Source of the DNA: Pelomonas sp. KK5
Lineage (GTDB): Bacteria > Pseudomonadota > Gammaproteobacteria > Burkholderiales > Burkholderiaceae_C
NCBI RefSeq assembly: GCF_001984095.1
Contig: NZ_LYVQ01000001.1
Coordinates: 18,946-82,945, forward strand
Direction of reading: 5' to 3'
Length of the DNA: 64,000 nucleotides
Shown: in pieces, positions 9,401 through 18,286 of the stretch
Position numbering within the stretch: position 1 is the first letter of the stretch
Layout: every line of letters starts with the position of its first letter
Position numbers and translations under genes: made by a program
The notes under the pieces: generated by a model
Databases searched by the model: none
What the model saw: only the letters and a program-made list of their open reading frames with translations
Told to the model about the DNA's origin: nothing

Positions 9401-9720
9401 CCTGCGCCGGCGACCCGGGCTACACGCCCGAGACGACCAAGAAGGCGCTGGACGTGCTGGAGCCGCTGGGCACGCTGTTCAATGCCGGCACCTTCGGGCA
9501 GGCGGCCGAGACGCTCAGCGTGAAGCCCGAGAACGTGGACCGCCAGGGCGACCGCCGTGAGCTGAAGGAGCACGCCATCGTGCAGCTGCGCCGCTACCTG
9601 GCGCTGCTCGACGAGCACCGCATCCTCAAGGCCGCGGCCGAGAACCCCTTTGCCCCGGTCGCCATCGGCCCGCTGCGCGTGGCGCTGAACGGGTATATGG
9701 GCGCGCTGCTGGCCAGCTGA
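6421..9720 (+). CDS. Unknown large all-helical protein (second gene of three-gene cluster)
   Basis: 1099 residues, no recognised domain, no signal peptide and no membrane span. Composition is rich in Ala, Lys, Leu and Glu with almost continuous predicted helix. Repeated hairpin-like segments of the type 'NAVALLGSQQYEAARPVLTAL' resemble the 'ANALLDQ.EQLLD' pattern of the preceding protein, so both may be built from the same degenerate helical unit. A short module near residues 670-690 ('ADELTGINGMACSTVITLMN') contains a lone Cys. It lies 33 bases after the first gene and 23 bases before the third. An even longer open frame runs on the opposite strand here but is explained by codon bias. Possible roles are a long scaffold, adaptor or chaperone for the third protein; this is inference. 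Confidence 0.8.
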   Translation: MTDTAVLAQWNTDARKLLLKSKKEGPEALEANSSGVVALLKLMEKDAPSFTGVYPGFRDRYEDLSAVSRGTVQRVNAKRLSKEAGKAEIKMVSADLYRLQMEMQLAVGAVDPNATTQVRDRVLAAKRHKPVYDNKRERIQAAIDELKPLPGTKAQLLLLQGLLNTARGFEPDYEEAYKHLAGLTRTLKAGREAAQKMDKGGDDKPLQAILVKLRKAIAGYEQVAGIGDAIGVAADRKRITDELLRIDTASESRKAAVSEQVRNALDLRATELAERVRVLGLASTETQRLYDDLSPKMTKLKITATAALFGTLQQRYNNAVALLGSQQYEAARPVLTALKTDIDREYNALELVYAEWLAMDKKISEGEKLVAQLAGLPDNAATAAAREVARHLNVLIPMDIRSTLVPAHRFAELVALVKDQKVLENLLALAKAQGEIKAKKPVTAEFAGREVLLRAELAKAETPLFLSKGVIESSLLSLTSDGGHAAPLQAELDQVMAQWRKATAALGNKDLPIDQREAMLGDVRAEALRLDGLLKTLHTRITRIKSTPDELSRSRADKVKADRQPAFEEARKATKLAIDYLKDFGAPPSDPVMSASPTIASLREQYEAMVANGEFETPRMVKLKGDADNKRGFMERALNSRRQEVSRKVTLLTGQIDTLRKANKDNEAFFNGLADELTGINGMACSTVITLMNAGILQLDAFKLKMDGIVAEFGKPDGANYKRIKERQEALAKALEAKDLAAFQPLAHAALETEVKKVLPGKLKTLSPDEGVAELTRLETRLRELTAAAAEAKTRYEGLGAKATEAKQALQAIKTDAPGLFASLNGRIEAAEKAGKGDANSSELELRTIALLIESAKNADKRDKMEATVQKNKLAAAQDKVEFEAALDVFDKGLSREAKGVYDGVDSGERNASLYGQVAELRSAAAKQAEAGAYALANEQLRLAQSAARSFIENPFSVASTSRKALLKCNESWQSAVSAYLKQVGELKKAVADACAGDPGYTPETTKKALDVLEPLGTLFNAGTFGQAAETLSVKPENVDRQGDRRELKEHAIVQLRRYLALLDEHRILKAAAENPFAPVAIGPLRVALNGYMGALLAS

Positions 9721-9743
9721 ACCTCGCATAGAACAAGACAAGA

Positions 9744-12452
9744 ATGATGAACGACCTGCAGAAGGACTGGCTGACCAAGCTCGACGCGGCGCTGGCGGCC
9801 CAGAAGAATCTCGACACCCGCCAGCAGCTCAAGCATGCGCTGGTGGCCAAGCTGGCCTCCGACCGCGAGGAACACAGCCAGCAGATCTTCGACGGCTCCG
9901 ACCAGACCCTGGTCAACGAGAAGGGCGAGAAGCTCAAGGGCCTGGACTACGTCAAGCACCGCCAGGACAAGGAAGCCGACATCGACGACCAGGCCCTCGG
10001 CTACCGCCTGGCCGGCGTGGACGGCCAGATGGAGGAGTGGGATCCGAAGACCGGCACCCAGGAGCAGTTCCAGAAGCAGCTGGCGGCGCAGCGCCGCGTC
10101 TCCCAGCTGGCGATGGAGATGGAACAGCAGATGGGCGACGAGCTGGACAAGGACGGCAACCTCGTCTACCCGACCGACAAGGACGGCCGGCGCACCTCGG
10201 ACAAGCCGAACCAGGTGCCGCTGTTCGGCAAGGAGGAGATCGCCTCCGAGATCTACGACCCGCTCAAGCGCCGCGGCCTGATCCCGGAGACCGCCATCCC
10301 CGACAAGTTCAGCCGCACCAAGGAGATGCTCAAGGGCAGCTTCGACGCCTACGGCGAGCGGGTCAAGCGCGACGAGAAGGGCACGGCCAAGCGCCTGTTC
10401 GACGAGAACTTCGGCCTGGCCAAGTCGATCGGCACCGGCCTCTTCACCGTGGGCATGAGCGGCGCGCAGATCGAGGGCGCTCGGCTGGACAAGGACGGCT
10501 CGTCCAGCCACACCAGCTGGAGTCCGGCCGAGAACATCAAGACCATCCACAAGAACCTGGCCGGCTCGCCGCTGGACATCGCCAACCAGCGCATGGCCTT
10601 CGCCGGCCAGGCGCTCACCTTCACCACCGACGTGGCCTACGAGGGCGGCAAGGATGTCTACGAAAAGGTGACCGGCGGTGAAGAGACGCCGCCGCCCGGC
10701 CGCATCAAGCTGGCGCCGCAGCTGGCCCAGGGCATCGCCGGCGGCGCGGCCTCCGCGATCGGCGTGCCCTTCGCGGTGGCGGCGCTGGGCATGCAGGTGT
10801 CCTCGACCTTCGGCGCCGTGGTCGGCCGCAAGGCGATCGAGGCGCAGCTGAAGCTGGAAGCCATGGACGAGGCAGCGGTGCGCGCCATCGCCACGGAGCT
10901 GGGCCGGGCCTGCCGCGCGGCGCTGGTCAAGCTCGACCCGGAGACCGGCGACAGCCTGGCCAAGCTGAACGCCGCGGCCGACCGCATCGACACCGCGCTG
11001 CAGACGCAGCCGGCCGCCGACGCCGTGCTGAAGGCACTGGAGGAAGAGCGCTACGAGGCGGCAGTGGGCCTGTTCCAGGCGGCCGCCACGGCGGCGGTGA
11101 CGGCGGGCGTGACGCCGGCCGTGCAGGCGCTGTTCGCCAGCGAGGCGGCGCGCACCAGGGCCCAGGGCAAGGCGGCCGATGCGATGGAGGCCGAGTTCAA
11201 CCGCGACGAGGAAGCCGAGGCCGTGCCCGACGAGCTGAAGGTCAAGCACAGGAAGGACAAGCCGGACCACGAGGCCGACTGGGTGCAGGGGTCCGGCGGC
11301 GTGTGGGTCTGCGCGGTCTGCCAGGCGGCGGCCAGCGACGACCCGGCCATCTTCGCCGGCATGCTGGAGCGCAAGATCGCCCGGCTGGAGGCCGACCAGA
11401 AACTGCTCAAGTGGGGTGCCACGCTGGTGGGCCTGGGCATCGACACGGCGGCCAACTTCATCGCGCCGCTGGCCATCGTCGGCAGCGCGCTGAAGGTGGC
11501 TCGCAACCTCTACGAGGCCGGCAAGCGCACGGTCGATACGATCAACTTCGTGGAGAAGCGCGAGGGCCTTTACAACGCCGCCAGCGCCTTCTCGCCGGCG
11601 GTCTCGCAGTTCATCCACAACGGCCGGGTCCAGCAGGCCCACTACTACGCCAACGCGGCCTTCGAGGCGGCCAAGATGATCGGCGCGATCATGCAGGTGG
11701 CGGGCGTGGTGGCGGCGCCGGCGGGCGTGATCGTCTCGGCCTCGGCCGGCATCGCGCAGGCCGCGGAGGCGGTGGTCTACGAGGCCAACAAGCGCTATGA
11801 CCTGGAGAAGGCCTGGAGCACCTACGAGGTGGCGCTGTCGCGCCCCGAGAACCGCCGCCTGGGCCTGATCGCCGTGCGCGAGAACCCGACGCTGGCCAAG
11901 TACGCGGTGGCCTGGGGCGCGCTGATCAAGAAGGACGCCCTGGTGCAGGACTTCATGGGCGCCTGCGACATCACGCCCGAGGTGCTCAAGGACCCGGACG
12001 CCAACCTCGACAAGGTGGTCAAGTACCTGGAGGCGCGCATGCCGGACGACAACGTCGTCACCGGCCGCAAGATCGACGGCCCCGCGGCCGTCTGGGCGCC
12101 GGCCAAGATGGAGCTGACCGCGGCGAGCTGGATCACCATCAAGTCGCTGGGCGTCACCAAGGGCGGCCTGGCCGACGAGGACACCCGCTCCTTCGAGAAC
12201 GGGCTGATCGTGCTGGAGGAGGTCTACGTGGCCGCCAGCACCGAGGCCAAGGCCGTGCCGTCGACCTTGAGCGCGCAGAAGAAGGCCGACTGCCTGAAGG
12301 CCTGCGACGACGCCGGCAAGGCGCTGGTGCGCTATGTGCCGCGCCTGGCGGAGGACCGCTCGTTCAGCGAGGAGATGTCCAAGGTCAAGCAGCGCTTCGA
12401 GGGGATGCTGACGGCGCGCAAGACCGAGGTCGGCAACTGGGTCGCCGCCTGA
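9744..12452 (+). CDS. Unknown protein with hydrophobic hairpin segments and CxxC (third gene of cluster; possible membrane-acting effector)
   Basis: 902 residues, starting at ATG 9744 (or the adjacent ATG 9747) 23 bases after the preceding stop. The N-terminal third is polar and highly charged with many Asp-Gly-Lys-type turns. Three Gly/Ala-rich hydrophobic segments follow at about 328-365, 554-583 and 645-678, which could insert in a membrane. A CxxC pair (Cys523 and Cys526, within 'WVCAVCQ') lies between the first and second. The C-terminal 200 residues are mostly helical and soluble. There is no N-terminal signal peptide, so export would need a dedicated secretion or injection system, and none is in the window. 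The layout (polar leader, helical body, hydrophobic hairpins) resembles large toxin or effector proteins, but no catalytic motif was recognised and no immunity-like gene follows: the next gene is a minus-strand GntR regulator. Confidence 0.8.
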   Translation: MMNDLQKDWLTKLDAALAAQKNLDTRQQLKHALVAKLASDREEHSQQIFDGSDQTLVNEKGEKLKGLDYVKHRQDKEADIDDQALGYRLAGVDGQMEEWDPKTGTQEQFQKQLAAQRRVSQLAMEMEQQMGDELDKDGNLVYPTDKDGRRTSDKPNQVPLFGKEEIASEIYDPLKRRGLIPETAIPDKFSRTKEMLKGSFDAYGERVKRDEKGTAKRLFDENFGLAKSIGTGLFTVGMSGAQIEGARLDKDGSSSHTSWSPAENIKTIHKNLAGSPLDIANQRMAFAGQALTFTTDVAYEGGKDVYEKVTGGEETPPPGRIKLAPQLAQGIAGGAASAIGVPFAVAALGMQVSSTFGAVVGRKAIEAQLKLEAMDEAAVRAIATELGRACRAALVKLDPETGDSLAKLNAAADRIDTALQTQPAADAVLKALEEERYEAAVGLFQAAATAAVTAGVTPAVQALFASEAARTRAQGKAADAMEAEFNRDEEAEAVPDELKVKHRKDKPDHEADWVQGSGGVWVCAVCQAAASDDPAIFAGMLERKIARLEADQKLLKWGATLVGLGIDTAANFIAPLAIVGSALKVARNLYEAGKRTVDTINFVEKREGLYNAASAFSPAVSQFIHNGRVQQAHYYANAAFEAAKMIGAIMQVAGVVAAPAGVIVSASAGIAQAAEAVVYEANKRYDLEKAWSTYEVALSRPENRRLGLIAVRENPTLAKYAVAWGALIKKDALVQDFMGACDITPEVLKDPDANLDKVVKYLEARMPDDNVVTGRKIDGPAAVWAPAKMELTAASWITIKSLGVTKGGLADEDTRSFENGLIVLEEVYVAASTEAKAVPSTLSAQKKADCLKACDDAGKALVRYVPRLAEDRSFSEEMSKVKQRFEGMLTARKTEVGNWVAA

Positions 12453-12477
12453 GCGGCGGGTGATGCGGGCGGGGCCG

Positions 12478-13230
12478 CTATTCCAGCGACCCCAGCCCTG
12501 ACTCTTCCAGCACCTCGCTGATGTCGATGCCGGTCTCCTTCAGCTGGACCAGCGTCGCCTGCTGGGCGCCCAGCGGGTCGCGGTTCAGCAGCGCGGTGAG
12601 GATGGCCTTGTGGCGGGGCAGCGAGAGCGCGTGGGTGTTGGCGTGCTTGCTGCTGAGCTTGATCGACTCGCGCAGCGCCAGGCTCAGCATATTGCCGATG
12701 TAGGCCAGCAGGTCGTTGCCGGTGGCCTCGGCGATGCGGCGGTGGAAGGCGAGGTCGGGCTCGAGGATCTCGTCGGCGGTGGTGGCCGCCTCCATGCCGT
12801 CGTAGGCTTCCTTGACGCTCGCCAGCGCCTCGTCGGTGGCGACCCGCGCGGCCAGCGCGGCGGCGGCCGGCTCGAACACGCGGCGCACCATCATCAGCGT
12901 GTTGACGAACTCCGCCTGCGGCTTGCTCTGGATCAGCCAGTAGAGGACGTCCGGGTCCAGCAGGTGCCAGTCGCTGCGCGGCCGCACGGTGGCGCCGGCG
13001 CGCTGGCGCGAGAGCACCAGGCCCTTGGCCACCAGCACCCGCACCGCTTCGCGCAGCACGGGCCTGCTCACCTCGTACTCGGTCAGCAGCGTGGCTTCGG
13101 CCGGCAACCGGTCACCGGGCTTGAACTCCTCGCCGGCCACGATGCGCATGCCCAGGTCATGCACGATGCGTGCATGCTGGCTCTTGCGTTCGGGGGGCTG
13201 GCGGTAGTCGCGGTGGCCGGTGTTGTTCAA
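12478..13230 (-). CDS. FCD-domain GntR-family regulator of the sugar-acid island
   Basis: 250 residues. The N-terminal winged helix-turn-helix (about 20-85) carries the GntR signature 'GDRLPAEATLLTEYEVSRPVLREAVRVL'. The C-terminal all-helical FCD ligand-binding domain follows (about 100-235), with the Asp...His...His metal/ligand pattern around 'DLAFHRRIAEATGN'. Members of this subgroup (e.g. DgoR, LldR, FadR-like proteins) repress sugar-acid or organic-acid genes and are released by the pathway substrate. It lies at the distal end of the minus-strand arabonate/ChvE operon, separated by a 176-base gap containing an inverted repeat, so it may have its own promoter. Galactonate, arabonate or a 2-keto-3-deoxy acid is the likely inducer. 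That is inference from context. Confidence 0.88.
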   Translation of the reverse strand: MNNTGHRDYRQPPERKSQHARIVHDLGMRIVAGEEFKPGDRLPAEATLLTEYEVSRPVLREAVRVLVAKGLVLSRQRAGATVRPRSDWHLLDPDVLYWLIQSKPQAEFVNTLMMVRRVFEPAAAALAARVATDEALASVKEAYDGMEAATTADEILEPDLAFHRRIAEATGNDLLAYIGNMLSLALRESIKLSSKHANTHALSLPRHKAILTALLNRDPLGAQQATLVQLKETGIDISEVLEESGLGSLE

Positions 13231-13260
13231 GTCAGGCGTCCAGTCCTAAGCAATGTTCGT

Positions 13261-13370
13261 TCGCCCTGAGGTATCGAAGCCTGTCCTGAGCTTGTCGAAG
13301 TGGGGCCCGTGCAAGACCCTCGCGCACGCCGCGCTCGGCACAGGGCTTCGATACCTCAGCCCGAACGGAG
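13261..13370. repeat. Dispersed inverted-repeat element (CTGAGGTATCGAAG type)
   Basis: Outer arms around 13263-13281 (CCCTGAGGTATCGAAGCC) and 13344-13363 (its near reverse complement ending in TCAGCCCG) enclose about 60 bases. The inner 'CCTGAGCTTGTCGAAG' just after the left arm is the same motif found in the palindrome at 23051-23099. It fills the gap between the GntR gene and the permease gene, and could stabilise RNA ends or terminate transcription. Such intergenic palindromes are common in Burkholderiales. Confidence 0.75.
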
Positions 13371-13406
13371 TTTTGGCGGGCGCAAGGGGCGCGTGACAGC
13401 ATCACT

Positions 13407-14608
13407 TCAAGACTTGTTCTTGTTGTAGACGTCGAAGAAGACGGCGGCCAGAAGGACGAGACCCTTGATGACCTGCTGGTAGTCGATGCCGATGCCCATG
13501 ATGGACATGCCATTGTTCATCACGCCCATGATGAAGGCGCCGATCACCGCGCCCATCACCTTGCCCACGCCGCCGGTGGCCGAGGCGCCGCCGATGAAGC
13601 AGGCGGCGATCACGTCCAGTTCGAAGCCGACGCCGGCCTTGGGCGTCGCGGTGTTCAGCCGCGCGGCGAACACCATGCCGGCCACCGCAGCCAGCACGCC
13701 CATGTTGACGAAGGTGTAGAAGCTCAGCCACTTGGTCTTCACGCCCGAGAGGCGCGCGGCCTTCTCGTTGCCGCCCAGCGCGTAGATGCGGCGGCCGATC
13801 GTGGTGCGGGTGGTGACGAAGTCGTAGAACAGCATCAAGAGCGTCATCACGACCATCACGTTGGGCAGGCCCTTGTACTGCGACATCTTCCAGCACAGGG
13901 CGATGATCAGCGCGCTGAAGAACAGGTTCTTGCCGAAGAAGATCGCCGGCGGCTCGGTGTCCATGCCGTGGCGGAACTGGTTGGCCCGCTCGCGCAGCCG
14001 CGCGACGAAGAGCAGCACCGCGACGACCACGCCCACCAGCAGCGAGGTGGTGCGCAGGGTCTCGCCGGCCAGCGGGTCGGGGATGAAGCCGGAGCTGAGC
14101 AGCTGGAAGGTCGGGTCGAAGGGCCCGACCGACTGGCCCTGCAGCAGCGCCAGGTTGAGCCCGCGGAACACCAGCATGCCAGCCAGCGTGACGATGAAGG
14201 AGGGGATGCTGAAGAAGGCGACGAAGTAGCCCTGGATCGCGCCGATGACCGCGCCGGCCAGCAGGCACACCAGCACCGCCGGCACGAAGTGCCAGTTGTA
14301 TTCGACCATCAGCACCGCGGCCAGCGCACCGATGAAGCCGACCAGCGAGCCGACCGAGAGGTCGATGTGGCCCGCCACGATCACCAGCAGCATGCCCAGC
14401 GCCATGATGACGATGTAGCTGTTCTGCAGGACCAGGTTGGTGAGGTTCAGCGGCTGCATCAGCGTGCCGTCGGTCATCCACCAGAAGAAGGCCATGATGA
14501 CGACCAGCGACAGCAGCATGCCGTAGTCGCGCAGATTGCTCTTCAGGAAGCTGGCGGTGGAGGCCTTGGGCGCGGCGGCCGGGGACGATGGGGTGGGAAC
14601 GGCAGCCA

Positions 14609-14609
<1 letters not shown>
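13407..14609 (-). CDS. gguB: Sugar ABC transporter permease, GguB/XylH type
   Basis: 400 residues, about ten hydrophobic segments and the BPD_transp_2 permease pattern ('GHIDLSVGSLVGF' near the N-terminus, 'GGASATGGVGKVMGAVIGAF' near the C-terminus). It forms the membrane channel of the ChvE-GguA-GguB importer for monosaccharides. Two adjacent ATG codons (14612 and 14609) follow GGGAGG. I chose 14609 because its spacing is better. The start overlaps the stop of the upstream ATPase gene, so the two are translationally coupled. It is last in the minus-strand operon before the inverted repeat and regulator. Confidence 0.9.
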
Positions 14610-16144
<1,535 letters not shown>

Positions 16145-16211
16145 CGATAACTGCTCTCGAAAGGCAAGAAGGCGGGCGCAGCCCCACGGCCGCGCCCGCC
16201 CCAGGGGCCGA

Positions 16212-17291
16212 TTACTTGAACTGCTCTTCCTTGTAGTAGCCGCTGCCGATCAGCACCGGCTTCCAGTTCTCCAGCGTCACGGCGACCGGCTTCAGCAGGT
16301 AGGACGGGACGACCTTCTTGCCATTGTCATAGGTCTTGGTGTCGTTGATCTCGGGCTGCTTGCCGGACAGGATCGCGTCGATCATGTTGGCCGTGACCTT
16401 GGCCAGCTCACGCGTGTCCTTGAAGATCGTCGAGTACTGCTCGTTGCGCAGCATGGACTTGACCGAGGCCACTTCCGCATCCTGGCCGGAGACGACCGGG
16501 AAGGGCTGCTTCGGCGTGCCGTAGCCCACGCCCTTGAGCGAGGACAGGATGCCGATGGACAGGCCGTCGTACGGGCTCAGCACCGCGTCCACGCGGGCGT
16601 TGCCGTAGAAGGCGGACAGCAGGTTGTCCATGCGGGCCTGGGCGACGGCGCCGTCCCAGCGCAGCGTGCCGACCTTGTCCATGCCCATCTGCTTGGAGCG
16701 CACGACCAGCTTGCCGCTCTTGATGTACGGATCCAGCACCGACATCGCGCCGTTGTAGAAGAAGAAGGCGTTGTTGTCGTCGGGCGAGCCGCCGAACAGC
16801 TCGATGTTGAACGGGCCCTTGCCGGCCTTCAGGCCCAGCTTGTCGACGATGGTGCCGGCCTGCAGCACGCCGACCTGGAAGTTGTCGAAGGTGGTGTAGT
16901 AGTCGACGTTGGCCGAGCCGCGGATCAGGCGGTCATAGGCGATGACCTTGATGCCGGCGTCGTGGGCCTTCTGCAGCGCGTTGGACAGCGTGGTGCCGTC
17001 GATGGCCGCGATCACCAGCACCTTCACCTTCTGGGTGATCATGTTCTCGACCTGGGCGAGCTGGTTCGGGATGTCGTCGTCCGCGTACTGCAGCACGGCC
17101 TTGTAGCCCTTGCCCTGCAGGGTCTTGACCATGTTGTCGCCGTCGGCGATCCAGCGGGCCGAGGACTTGGTGGGCATGGACACGCCGATGGTGCCCTTTT
17201 CCTGCGCCTGGGCGGCGAAGGTGGCGCCGAACATCATGGCGATGCCGGCAGCAGCGGCGGTCAGAAGGGTCTTGCGTTTCGTCAGGTTCAC
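16212..17291 (-). CDS. chvE: ChvE-type periplasmic multiple-monosaccharide binding protein
   Basis: 359 residues. The signal peptide (about 1-29, ending AAQAQ) precedes a periplasmic binding protein fold with the ChvE-specific start '[20 protein letters not shown]'. ChvE of Agrobacterium binds D-glucose, D-galactose, L-arabinose, D-fucose and D-xylose, feeds GguAB and, in that organism, also signals to VirA. Here it is placed directly downstream of arabonate-pathway enzymes, which points to L-arabinose and D-galactose as substrates. The start is GTG at 17291, with GGAGA six to eight bases before it. No sensor kinase gene is nearby, so a signalling role is not supported. Confidence 0.94.
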   Translation of the reverse strand: MNLTKRKTLLTAAAAGIAMMFGATFAAQAQEKGTIGVSMPTKSSARWIADGDNMVKTLQGKGYKAVLQYADDDIPNQLAQVENMITQKVKVLVIAAIDGTTLSNALQKAHDAGIKVIAYDRLIRGSANVDYYTTFDNFQVGVLQAGTIVDKLGLKAGKGPFNIELFGGSPDDNNAFFFYNGAMSVLDPYIKSGKLVVRSKQMGMDKVGTLRWDGAVAQARMDNLLSAFYGNARVDAVLSPYDGLSIGILSSLKGVGYGTPKQPFPVVSGQDAEVASVKSMLRNEQYSTIFKDTRELAKVTANMIDAILSGKQPEINDTKTYDNGKKVVPSYLLKPVAVTLENWKPVLIGSGYYKEEQFK

Positions 17292-17345
17292 GGGTTGTCT
17301 CCTGGTTGGGGGATTGTTGTACTACCGGATTTCTAACTGCCAGCT

Positions 17346-18269
17346 TCAGCGGCCCCAGCGGAACACCAGCGGGTCGAGCCGGCGCGCCGTCTCGATCAGG
17401 CCGGCGCGCACGGCCGGGTGCATGGCGGGGAAGGGATGGCGCGGGGCTTCGCAGGCGATGATCCCGCCCTCGCGCATCAGTGCCTTGGCCGAGAGGATGC
17501 CGCCCTGGCGATTCTCACAATTGATCAGGGGAAGCCAACGCGTGTATTCACTGATCGCGAGTTCGCGGTCGCCGGCGAAGTAGGCGTCGGTGATCCTGCG
17601 GATGCCGTCGGGGTAGCCGCCGCCGGTCATCGCGCCGGTGGCGCCGGCGTCGAGGTCGGGCAGCAGCGTGATCGCCTCCTCGCCGTCCCAGGGGCCTTCG
17701 ATCGCGTCGCCGCCCAGGCGGATCAGCTCGCGCAGCTTCGATGCGGCGCCGGCGGTCTCGATCTTGAAGTAGCGGACGTGCTCGGTCTCCTTGGCGATGC
17801 GGGCCAGGAAGGCGGCGGACATCGGCGTGCCGGCGGCCGGCGCGTCCTGGATCATGATCGGGATGTTGAGCCGGCCCGACAGCACGCTGTAGAACTCGTA
17901 GACCTGCTGCTCGGACACGCGGAAGGTGGCGCCGTGGTAGGGCGGCATCACCATCACCATCGCCGCGCCCATGTCCTGCGCGCGGCGGCTGCGCTCGGCG
18001 CAGACCTTGGTGGAGAAGTGCGTGGTGGTGACGATCACCGGCACGCGGCCCCTGACATGCTCGAGGATCGTGCGCGTCAGCAGTTCGCGCTCGTCGTCGG
18101 CGATCAGGAACTGCTCGGAGAAGTTGGCGAGGATGCACAGGCCGTTGGAGCCGGCGTCGATCATGAAGTCGACGCAGCGCTTCTGGCTCTCGAGATCCAG
18201 TTCGCCGGATTCGGTGAAGGTGGTGGGGACGACGGGGAAGACGCCCTTGTAGCGAGCTTGCGTGGCCAT
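17346..18269 (-). CDS. DapA-superfamily dehydratase, probably L-2-keto-3-deoxyarabonate dehydratase
   Basis: 307 residues with the (beta/alpha)8 fold of the DHDPS/NAL superfamily. The Schiff-base lysine is Lys169 in 'RYFKIETAG'. The usual GTTGE substrate loop is replaced by 'LANFSEQF', a variant I associate with L-2-keto-3-deoxyarabonate dehydratases rather than DapA itself. The expected reaction converts L-2-keto-3-deoxyarabonate to alpha-ketoglutaric semialdehyde in the non-phosphorylative L-arabinose pathway. The segment where DapA has its catalytic Tyr reads 'IMIQDAPAAGT' with no Tyr, also unlike DapA. It lies 17 bases after the arabonate dehydratase gene and before chvE, in one operon. 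Other keto-deoxy sugar acid dehydratases or aldolases remain possible. Confidence 0.82.
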   Translation of the reverse strand: MATQARYKGVFPVVPTTFTESGELDLESQKRCVDFMIDAGSNGLCILANFSEQFLIADDERELLTRTILEHVRGRVPVIVTTTHFSTKVCAERSRRAQDMGAAMVMVMPPYHGATFRVSEQQVYEFYSVLSGRLNIPIMIQDAPAAGTPMSAAFLARIAKETEHVRYFKIETAGAASKLRELIRLGGDAIEGPWDGEEAITLLPDLDAGATGAMTGGGYPDGIRRITDAYFAGDRELAISEYTRWLPLINCENRQGGILSAKALMREGGIIACEAPRHPFPAMHPAVRAGLIETARRLDPLVFRWGR

Positions 18270-18278
18270 AACGGGTTA
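18269..18278. repeat. TAAC-N2-GTTA palindrome, copy 2
   Basis: TAACGGGTTA followed by CT, overlapping the start codon of the DapA-like gene and filling the 17-base gap to the arabonate dehydratase stop codon. Same extended form (GTTACT) as copies 1 and 4. Confidence 0.4.
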
Positions 18279-18286
18279 CTTCAGTG

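Noticed and set aside
4483..9741. A 1752-codon open frame on the minus strand opposite the first two cluster genes
   Set aside because: Its product is a Leu/Gly/Gln/Arg-rich low-complexity string; in this high-GC3 genome the opposite strand of a real gene is often free of stops. The plus-strand frames have ribosome binding sites and protein-like composition.
16212..17291. ChvE as part of a virulence-type sugar sensing system
   Set aside because: No VirA-like kinase or vir genes are in the window; the operon context is purely catabolic.
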